Part shown: in pieces, positions 33,815-41,397 of the stretch
Position numbering within the stretch: the stretch's first letter is position 1
Layout of the letters: each line of letters starts with the position of its first letter
Assembly (NCBI GenBank): GCA_002104905.1
Contig: MCFE01000734.1
Span: 1 to 41,397 of the forward strand
DNA from: Basidiobolus meristosporus CBS 931.73
Lineage: Eukaryota; Basidiobolomycota; Basidiobolomycetes; Basidiobolales; Basidiobolaceae
Length of the DNA: 41,397 nucleotides
Direction of reading: 5' to 3'
Notes under the pieces: generated by a model
The model's input: the letters and a program-made list of their open reading frames with translations, nothing else
What the model was told of the DNA's origin: nothing
Database searches by the model: none
Translations under genes and position numbers: made by a program

Positions 33815-35430
33815 TCACACATTGAGGCTGCTTAGCTTCTTAATGCCATAGGCATAGGTATCTCCATATGCACATCTGTCCTCAGTTTTTCCAATGCTTT
33901 CCGGCAGTCCTCCATGTGCCAACTCTTGACATCCATGACAGACTTGAAGGCAATATTCCTGATGAGATTGGGTTATGGTAGTACCTGCAACTTGACTTCT
34001 ATTCCTATCTCCCCACACATCTGCTCCATAGGAAACTCCAAAAAGGTGAATCATGGCCTAAGATTCTCAACACACCAAGCAAGTAGGAGTAGAGAATGGA
34101 TAGAGTAGCAGCATAGATGTACATATTCAGCTTTATGTTTTTAGTATAGCCACTCAAATCCAGTCACAAACTCCTTGCACAAAAGCTGTAGATGCATCAA
34201 GTTGGCATTAGGGATCCTGTTCCAGATAAATATTCCTACAACGTCACATATGTCTCCCAATTCTTCCAATGTAATCTTGGTAGAAATGGCTTCAGAAGAC
34301 CACTTGAATAAATACATATCCAGTTCATCCAGTCATTGCACTTGTATTGTTACTTATGCATATGAGTGTTGATTGGAGCCTGTGAGAGTTACTTAGGGTA
34401 GCAGATACTCTGTAATATCTTGCCAATTCTTTCAAATTTCTCTGGTATCTCAAAGGGCTGATTTGGCTTGAAATACCCCATGTATAACTTGTTCAACAGT
34501 ATAGAAATATTGTTGAAAAGCAGATGCATTGCTCCCAGTAGAAAGCTTTTGCTCCAACAAATACCCTCTATCTTCAATATCTCTGGTTTCCAGTTAGTTC
34601 CATATACCAACTTATGGCTAATAGCTGGCCACTTTGGTGCAATTGCATGCTGACTTCTGTATGTTCTCTCTGCCAAAAGATGAGGTTCTTAGTGTTAGTG
34701 TTTGGGTAATTATAGTATGTGTGAGTTATGGAGTAAATCCTATGGATCTCATACATTAGACATCAATACCATCCATTGTGCCTAGAAAAGCCGGCTATCT
34801 TGATGATGGCTGGGGTATCTCCAATGCAGATGATAATATACACTTTGACATGATGGCCATTTACTGTTATCCTGCTGGAAAACAATCAAAATTCATCCAG
34901 CAATAGATACACATAGAAATTCAGGTTGGGCAGTGATTTAGGCCCACATACCAGTGAGACTACCATCAGATTTTGGCTCTGATACTGTATGATAGGTAGC
35001 AGATTCAGATTGATAAGAATCAGTGGCTGGCAGGATTTGCTACCAGCAAGTGCCAAGGAAAAAGCATGGTCAAACATACCTTCAAAGTAGCTCTTGCTTC
35101 TTAGCTGCTTGAAATGTATGCCATCAATTGGACCCTATGAGAAATCTCAAACTTGGAATTCATCTGAACTTCAACTGGTGGTCTGTTGGTACTCTAATGG
35201 TTATTTGCAAGTATTCAGCTGGTGTTTTTAGTTCAAAATTTCAAATGCAATTCTTGATGAAAGTATTGGGCAGCTAATTACTAAGTTTGTTATGGATGCT
35301 AGTGGGCCTAGTCTCCTACTGGAGAATATAATTGCTTGCCTGCCCATCAGCTAACAATGGAGATATTGACAGTTGTCAATTTTGAGAAACTTGGAATTCA
35401 GTTGTCATCATGATGGTATTTTGCTGGCCT
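33815..35430 (-). pseudogene. Degenerate Tnp2-like (CACTA-type) transposase, copy B
   Basis: Minus-strand pieces, collinear with Tnp2/Transposase_21-type transposases but broken by stops and frameshifts. At 35139-35345 is the N-terminal segment shared with copy A. At 34886-35077 a frame gives LILINLNLLPIIQYQSQN then VVSLVCGPKSLPNLNFYVYL, matching the family's leucine/proline-rich block and its GPK-P-dlN-yL-PLvdE motif. Next come GDTPAIIKIAGFLGT (family: cDlPAxrKvaGFxgh) and a Cys pair remnant. At 34389-34676 follows SFLLGAMHLLFNNISILL, the family's fPlDxMHLxfeNi motif with the Asp changed to Gly. Further left, at 33815-34054, a 79-codon frame probably belongs to it but is not diagnostic. CACTA elements move by cut-and-paste with a DDE-type transposase; this copy cannot be active. 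Confidence 0.65.
35139..35345. repeat. Direct repeat, right copy (pairs with 31588-31790)
   Basis: Second member of the diverged direct-repeat pair. It lies just 5' (in minus orientation) of the transposase block with the GPK motif, which identifies the repeat as part of that transposon and not of the copia LTR. Confidence 0.75.
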
Positions 35431-35908
35431 TTTCTTGATTTTTTTACTTAGGGATATAGATATGACTGCCCTTGATTGATACTAAGTGTGGTATGTTAAA
35501 GCTTCACAATATATTGGACTGCATGAGCTTCTTTAGACATGGTATTACCATCATATATCAAGAGTGTGAGGAATGTTTTCCCCAAATGATGGCTGATTCC
35601 TGACAGGTTGGGCACCTTGCAATGGTGCCATTTTCTGATGTGAATGTCATGCAACTGCTAACACATGCTGGCATCAGGACAGTCCCTTGGTCATATGTTG
35701 CCAACCACATGATGGTTGTCCATTTATACAATGTACATGGTAAGTTGCATTCCGGGATGATTTTGGCAAGAAGTTGTAGTAGATCCTCAAAGCCCCCATT
35801 ACTGCTATTAGTGGAAATGCACCACCTCCTTAGCCACTACATCATATCATTCACCAGTGGATGGATTACTGGGCTCACTTGATTCCATAGAGTATCCATG
35901 GTAGTTTT
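35431..35908. other. AT-rich flank of the copia element, probably eroded transposon
   Basis: No intact gene. Both strands hold short frames with Cys/His residues (for example + 35622-35882), but none is diagnostic. The last bases, gtttt, precede the copia LTR and may be its 5-bp target site. Confidence 0.4.
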
Positions 35909-36257
35909 TGTTGTAAGAGTCTTGGAGATATTGGAGGTGATTAGGAGGACAAGTAGATTATGTGGTTTTCACTTAATGATTTATTGAATGTAAAAGTAGT
36001 ATTTATACTTTTACCTGGTCTTGGCATTAAAAACACAACAAATAGACTAAGGAAGGTCCCAAGAGCATGTGTGCAAAGTTTGGGGCTGTTTGGTCAACTT
36101 TGAGAATTTTCATGTTCTGGGTACCTGGTATTTTGGTGAAAATATTCTAAGTAAATCCTACAAGGAGTTTTGGTCAGTATTCTCTAGGATTTGAAGGTGA
36201 TGATCTAAGTGACTAAGTTAGGTGAATATTTAGGTGGAAATACAAATTTTTACAACA
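35909..36257 (-). repeat. 3' LTR of copia element 1
   Basis: 349 bp, bounded by TGTTG...CAACA. On the minus strand it follows a purine-rich gagtgggag tract. Contains a TATAAATAC box inside a 9-bp inverted repeat (gtaaaagta/tacttttac, 35990-36014) and matches the LTR at 40225-40574 over its full length with scattered substitutions. Confidence 0.93.
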
Positions 36258-39200
36258 CTCCCACTCAGCTAAATGCTCATACTGACTAGTCCTAATTTTG
36301 ACCTAAGATATTCAAACTTGTCTCTAGCTAATGGTTTGATAAATATGTCTGTAATCATTTCATCTGTAGGACAGTAAACTAAGCTAACTAAGTTATTCTC
36401 TATAGCTTCATGTATGAGATGATGTCTAATATCTATGTGCTTGGTTCTAGCATGAAAAGTTGGATTTCTACCTAATTGTATACATCCTTGATTATCTTGA
36501 AATAAAGTATTAGGCGTTTTTTGACATAGGCCTAAATCTGTAAAAGGTTTTCTTAACCACATTGCTTCTTTTGTAGCTTCACAGGCTACCATATACTCTG
36601 CCTCTGTGGTGGATCTTCTGTCTTCTAAATTTCATTCCCAATCAGCATCATAGTATCCCACAAGATCCTGTTCTGAATCCTTATAAGTGTATCTTGAGCA
36701 GATATCAGCAGTTCCTTTTAGGTATCTAAAAATCTGCTTAACTGCTGCAATATGATCAGATCCATAGTTCTGATTATGTTGGCTGATAACTCCCACTGAA
36801 TATGAGATATCTGAACGTGTTCCAAGCATGATATACATCAGACTGCCAACCATAGATTGATAAGGAAAGTCAGGGCTTTCAGATGGCACCAAGCTCTCTT
36901 GACTTGGTTGAGTTTTGACTAAGTTAAGGTTTGTCTTCATTGGGGTAGCTGCTGGTTTACAGTCTTCCATTTTGTACTTCTTTAGTAAATCTTGAATATA
37001 CTTGGATTGGCTTAGGGTAATAGTCTGGGTACTTCAGTCTATGGAGAACTTAATCCCTAAGTAGTAACTAAGTTCTCCTAGATTGGACATCTTGAACTCC
37101 TTAGATAGGCTGGATTTAGTCTCTTCCAATGTTTCTAGATTATTGGTGGCTATAATAAGATCATCCACATATAGAGCTAGTAGAACTGGATTTGCTCTAT
37201 CTGGCTTATAGTACATACTATAGTCAGCATTACTCCTTTTAAAACTCAAAGACTCTAAATAAGAATCTATCTTGCAATTCCAGGCTCTTGGTGATTGTTT
37301 GAGACCATATAGTGACTTTTTAAGCTTGCAGACCAAATGGGGGTTATCTTGGTCAGCAACCCATCAGGCTGGTCCATATACATGTCCCCATCAAGTTCTC
37401 CATTCAAAAATGCAGCTTTTACATCCATTTGATGAATAAAAAACTTATTTATTGCTGCAATAGCCAATATTAATCTGATGGAATTATACTTGATCACTGG
37501 TTCAAAGGTCTCAGTATAGTCAAGTCCTTTTGTTTGAGAGTATCCTTTGGCTACAAGTCTTGCTTTGTATCTTTCAATTGTACCATCAGCCTTGTATTTT
37601 GTCTTGAAGACCCATCTGCATCCAATTGATTTTTGGTTGCTTGGTAATTTGACCAAGTCCCAAGTTTGATTTTTCATCAGGGCCTGATATTTGTCAGTCA
37701 TTGCAGATCTCCAAAACTTTGTCTGAGGGCTATTTAGAGCCTCTTTTACAGTCTGGGGTTCATCAATATGGACTGAATAGGCATAGGCTAAGTTTGTACC
37801 CTCATTGATATAGTAATTTGGGCTATTTCTTGTCCAATTGGATCTCCAGGCATTAAATACTGGAATGATCACTTCTGGGATATTCCTGGGCACTGATTTT
37901 GGCTGAACATGATTGTAGAGTCCTCTGGAGTGAAAAAATTTTCATTGTTTTGCTCTGATTCAATCCTGACAATTGATGGACTTGAGAACAAATTTTTGTC
38001 ATCATCTGATGTCATTTTTGTAAAAATTTTGAATATTCATCAAACAACACATCCCTAGACCTGACCAGCTACTTTGCTTTGGTATTGTAGAGTCTGTATG
38101 CCTTACTCTCATTGCAGTAGCCCAAAAATATGCATTTTACACTTTTTGGCTCAAATTTTGACTGATTTCCGGCCAGTTTTTTGGCATATGCTGTACACCC
38201 AAATATTCTTAGATGCTCTGCACTTAGTCTGTATCCATACCATGCTTCAAATGGAGTTGAATCACAAAGTAATCTGTTATAACTCCTATTTTTAAGATAT
38301 ACAGCAGTGGCAACTGATTCCGTCCAAAAATCATAGGATAACTTTTGATCATGGATCATAGATCTTGCCATATCAATTATTGATCTGTTGGCATGTTCTG
38401 CTACTCCATCTTGCTGTGGGGAGTATGGTACAGTAGTCTCTTACTTAATCCCAAGAATTTTGCAGAAGTGGATGAAGAGTTTTGAGGTATATTCTCTACC
38501 ATTGTCAGAGCGTATTTTCTTGATTTTTTCATCAGTTTCTCTCTCCACCATAACTTTAAACTCCCTGAACTTAGACAGAGCCTCTTCCTTTCTCTCCATG
38601 AAGTAGACCCATGTATATCTTGTATAATCATCAATAAAAGTGATTAAATACTTCATCCCACCTAAGGATATAGTTTGCATAGGTCCACAAAGATCTGAGA
38701 GAATTAGATCTTATTTTTTCTTAGTTTTGATGAATCCAGAGCTCTTGAATGGTTGTCTGGCTTGTTTCCCATATATGCAGGCCTCACAGTGCTCCAAATT
38801 AGCTGGGGGATCAATTTTCACTCCAGAAATTAGCTGATCTTTGTTCATTTTGCGCAAATAATCAAAATTGATGTGCCCAAATCTCCTGTGCCAAAGCATT
38901 GGTGTTTCTTCACTTAAGTTACTTATATTGGCTTCCAAATATGATGGAATATAAGTCAACTTGTATAGATTCTGATCTCTGATGCCCAAAGCAACATGGG
39001 CTCCATTTTGATCAGTGATCCTACATCCAGAATTGTCAAAACTGAAACTGAGTCCTTCTGCTGTGGCCTTGCTTACAGAGAGTAGGTTCTTAGCTATTTC
39101 TAGTTCATAGAGTACTTCTTTAAAGGTCAGTGTATGGCTTCCTTCACTGCTTCTAAGGTTTACTTGGATAGTTCCTTCTCCCACTGCATCAAGTGTTCTA

Positions 39201-40132
39201 TTGTCACCCATGAAAACCTTCTTAATTGGAATTTCTTGATATTGGGTAAAAAGGTCTTTTTGGTGTGTAATGTGTTGAGAAGCTCCAGAGTCAGTATACT
39301 ACATCTGAGAATCCTTTTTTGTGGTCATATTTAGTGCAGATATGAATAGTCTATCTTCAGTTGTTGCAGCATTTCCATATTCAGGCTTCTTTTGCTGATA
39401 ATCTCTCTTTTTGAGACACTGGTCTGATGTGTGTCCTTTCCTTTTGAAGTAGTTGCAAAACAGGTTGCTGTTGCCTTTGTAAGGTCTTGGGTACCTCCTT
39501 TGTTGGTGATCATTGCTTGTTAAAGCATTATCTTCTTCCTTCTTATTGGCGCTTGATTTTCTTAATTCTTTATCCAGGAGCCTTCCATATACGTAATTTA
39601 AAGTCAAATCTTCAGTTCTGGACTCTAGGGCTGATACAAGGCCCTGAAACTTGTCTGTCAGGCTATTCAGGATGGTAACTATCACATCCTAATCAGCAGT
39701 TGGCACGCCCACAGATTCCATCTCATCTACTAGCAGGGTAATTCTGTTAATTAGATTTTTCATCTCTTCTCCTGGCAGCATCTTTGTAGTAAAGAATTTT
39801 TGTCTCCAATAAATTTTCTTGGCAGCTGAACATGACTGGTAGGTGTCTTCTAATGCTTTCCAGGCATTCTTTGCTGTTTTTGCTCTTGAGCATTGAATTA
39901 GCAATTTGTCCTTGACATTAAGGCAAATGCAGTTAAAGGCACTTTGCTCTTTCTTCTGGTACTTTAAGGCTTCCTCTCCCACATTTTTAGGAGGGTATTC
40001 TTCTCCCATGACAATATCCCAAAGGCCTCTTTCTTGTAGCAGCATCTTCATCTTCACCTTCCACACTTGGTAGTTAGATCCATCCAACTTTTCAGCAGCG
40101 GGAAAAATTCCAGTAATAGCAGTAGTAGACAT
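36258..40132 (-). pseudogene. Decayed copia gag-pol polyprotein gene
   Basis: Likely gag start at 40132 (MSTTAITGIF). Gag has the UBN2-like LDGSNYQVWKVKMKMLL region and a damaged zinc knuckle, CNYFKRKGHTSDQC, whose second Cys is Phe. Protease: YTDSGASQH. Integrase: WHRRFGHINFDYL with CEAC (HHCC finger), then LSDLCGPM, FIDDYTRYTWVYF, SDNGREYTS and PYSPQQDGVAEH (DDE core). RT: RWVFKTKYKADGTIERYKAR, DVKAAFLNGELD, SLYGLKQSPRAW and LALYVDDLIIAT. RNase H: SEQDLVGYYDADW and TKHIDIRHHLIHEAI. In-frame stops lie at 39689-39691 (TAG), 39299-39301 (TAG), 38711-38713 (TAA), 38441-38443 (TAA), 38069-38071 (TAG) and 37034-37036 (TGA). A frame change occurs near 37340. Between 37894 and 38068 the frame is also broken (TGA and shift). 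The coding order is otherwise intact, so the decay is fairly recent. Confidence 0.9.
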
Positions 40133-40146
40133 TGCAGAGAGTGACA

Positions 40147-40163
40147 GCTTGGGGCTCATAACC
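40147..40163 (-). promoter_or_regulatory. Primer-binding site, half-tRNA(iMet) type
   Basis: Directly adjoining the LTR end, the minus strand reads ggttatgagccccaagc. Its complement, gcttggggctcataacc, has the sequence of a tRNA-Met anticodon arm (ggg-cuCAUaa-cc, CAU anticodon). It does not look like a tRNA 3' end (no TGG start). Drosophila copia is known to use such a 5' half of initiator tRNA-Met, with a PBS beginning ggttatgggccc. The 0-nt gap to the LTR and the match to that precedent support the call. Confidence 0.8.
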
Positions 40164-40224
40164 TGTTGTAAGAGTCTTGGAGACATTGGAAGTGATTAGG
40201 AGGACAAGTAGATTATGTGGTTTT
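40164..40224 (-). repeat. 61-bp remnant of the 5' LTR of copia element 1
   Basis: Matches the first 61 bp (in + direction) of both full LTRs. At the informative sites it agrees with the LTR at 35909 (aggagg, attatgtgg) rather than with the adjacent LTR at 40225 (tggaga, attaggtgg). It therefore belongs to element 1 and is cut off where element 2 begins. Confidence 0.85.
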
Positions 40225-40574
40225 TGTTGTAAGAGTCTTGGAGATATTGGAAGTGATTTGGAGAACAAGTAGATTAGGTGGTTTTCACTTAATGATTTAT
40301 TGAATGTAAAAGTAGTATTTATACTTTTACATGGTCTTGGCATTACAAACACGTAGAATAGGTTAAGGAAGGTCCCAAGAACATGTGTGCAAGGTTTGGG
40401 GCTGTTTGGACAACTTTGAGAATTTTCATGTTCTGGGTACCTGGTATTTTGGTGAAAATATTCTAAGTAAATCCCGACAAGGAATTTGGTCAGTATTCTC
40501 TAGGATTTGAAGGTGATGATCTAAGTGACTAAGTTAGGTGAATATTTAGGTGGAAAATACGAATTTTTACAACA
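40225..40574 (-). repeat. 3' LTR of copia element 2
   Basis: 350 bp, TGTTGTAA...TTACAACA, followed on the + strand by ctcccactcagc, the complement of the polypurine tract, and then by the end of pol. The five bases before it on the + strand (gtttt) are the same as those before the LTR at 35909. Confidence 0.93.
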
Positions 40575-40585
40575 CTCCCACTCAG

Positions 40586-41371
40586 CTAAATGTTCATACT
40601 GACTAGTCCTAATTTTGACCTAAAATATTCAAACTTGTCTCTAGCTAATGGTTTGGTAAATATGTCTGCAATCATTTCATCTGTAGGACAGTAAACTAAG
40701 CTAACTAAGTTATTCTCTATAGCTTCATGTATGAGATGATGTCTAATATCTATGTGCTTGGTTCTAGCATGAAAAGTTGGATTTCTACCTAATTGTATAC
40801 ATCCTTGATTATCTTGAAATAAAGTAATAGGCGTTTTTTGACATAGGCCTAAATCTGTAAAGAGCTTTCTTAACCACATTGCTTCTTTTGTAGCTTCACA
40901 GGCTGCCATATACTCTTCCTCTGTAGTAGAAAGTGCTACGGTTGGTTGCTTTCTTGAATTCCATGAAATGGCTCCTTTACAGTAAAGAAAGGTGTATCCT
41001 GTGGTGGATCTTCTGTCTTCTAAATTTGTCGACCCCAATCAGCATCAGAGTATCCCACAAGATCCTGTTCTGAATCCTTATAAGTGTATCTTAAGCAGAT
41101 ATCAGCAGTTCCTTTTAGGTATCTAAAAAATCCGCTTAACTGCTGCAATATGATCAGATCCATAATTCTGATTATGTTGACTGACAAACTCCCACTGAAT
41201 ATATGAGATATCTGGACGTGTTCCAAGCATGATATACATCAGACTGCCGACCATAGATTGATAAGGAAAGTCAGGGCTTTCAGATGGCACCAAGCTCTCT
41301 TGATTTGGTTGAGTTTTGACCAAGTTAAGGTTTGTCTCCATTGGGGTAGCTGCCGGTTTACAGTCTTCCAT
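40586..41371 (-). pseudogene. Copia pol fragment of element 2 (RT end and RNase H)
   Basis: Reads MEDCKPAATPMETNLNLVK, FPYQSMVGSLMYIMLGTRPD, RYLKGTADICLRYTYKDSEQ, DLVGYSDADWG, then in another frame STNLEDRRSTTGYTFLY, GAISWNSRKQPTVALSTTEE, EYMAACEATKEAMWLRK and TKHIDIRHHLIHEAI. The RNase H D-E-D-D residues appear to be present. The frame breaks at three small indels, so no continuous product is made from this segment. Confidence 0.88.
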
Positions 41372-41397
41372 TTTGGTACTTCTTTAGTATATCTTGA

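Larger units (their letters stand above)
35909..40224 (-). mobile_element. Ty1/copia LTR retrotransposon, element 1 (inactive, 5' LTR truncated)
   Basis: Transcribed right to left. Order on the minus strand: 61-bp remnant of the 5' LTR (40164-40224), primer-binding site (40147-40163), gag, protease, integrase, reverse transcriptase, RNase H, polypurine tract (near 36258-36269) and 3' LTR (35909-36257). Integrase before RT is the diagnostic Ty1/copia order. Several stops, at least one frameshift near 37340 and a 78-bp deletion in RNase H make it non-autonomous. The LTR ends are TGTTGTAA...TTACAACA, an 8-bp inverted terminus. No second target-site duplication is visible because the right border is interrupted by element 2. 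Confidence 0.92.
40225..41397 (-). mobile_element. Ty1/copia LTR retrotransposon, element 2 (partial, runs off window)
   Basis: Second copy of the same family and orientation. Its complete 3' LTR (40225-40574) and the RNase H/C-terminal RT part of pol are inside the window; the rest lies beyond 41397. Relative to element 1 it keeps the 78 bp lost there, but has its own frameshifts: extra T in a T-run near 41126, extra bases near 41170-41205, and a 2-bp shift near 41033. So it too looks inactive. Confidence 0.92.

Noticed and set aside
38069-39691. Alternative genetic code (TAA/TAG read as Gln) suggested by copia frame
   Set aside because: The host genes here end naturally on TAA or TAG at expected family ends (PPR, sterol reductase, NIT2-type, TMEM14-like), so the stops are decay, not recoding.
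40164-40574. Simple LTR shared by two tandem elements
   Set aside because: The 61-bp stub between PBS and LTR would be unexplained, and its variants match element 1's LTR, so nesting fits better.

Overview
The window looks like nuclear DNA of a fungus, probably an early-diverging lineage (chytrid, Mortierella-like or another zygomycete-grade group). Genes are cut by many short GT-AG introns, often with a CTAAC-type branch site. One gene resembles PEX8, a fungus-specific peroxin, and one encodes a DHCR7-type sterol delta-7 reductase, an enzyme absent from classical ergosterol-only fungi. Genes end on TAA, TAG or TGA, so the code is standard. The lineage is inferred; the window holds no rRNA or other phylogenetic marker.

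Layout. 1-2248 (+): 3' part of a PCF11-like mRNA cleavage factor. 3404-4126 and 4969-5718 (+): tandem paralogues joining an LEA-like amphipathic N-terminus to a TMEM14-type membrane domain. 6057-7453 (-): ten-exon NIT2-type omega-amidase. 7877-10222 (-): 781-aa mitochondrial PPR protein. 10614-14897 (+): large HEAT-like gene with about twenty exons, tentatively PEX8. 14898-19400: gene-free. 19401-20366 (-): C2H2 zinc-finger factor. 20367-25693: gene-free. 25694-27123 (+): sterol reductase. 27124 to about 30800: gene-free, with simple repeats.

From about 30.8 kb the sequence is visibly AT-richer and made of decayed transposons: Tnp2-like (CACTA-type) transposase remnants in more than one copy and in both orientations, a diverged LTR in + orientation at 32873-33220, and minus-strand Ty1/copia elements from 35909 to the window end. 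Copia element 1 has a 3' LTR at 35909-36257, a gag-pol with several stops, a primer-binding site matching the anticodon arm of initiator tRNA-Met, and only 61 bp of its 5' LTR. That stub abuts the complete 3' LTR of a second copy, which runs off the window. The best reading is one copia nested in the LTR of another.

The host genes cover unrelated housekeeping tasks (mRNA 3' ends, amidase repair, organelle RNA, peroxisomes, sterols) and do not form an obvious cluster. The most unusual points are the LEA-like/TMEM14 tandem pair, the DHCR7-type reductase, the half-tRNA-primed nested copia pair, and the 3.5-5.3 kb gene-free blocks around the zinc-finger and sterol genes.
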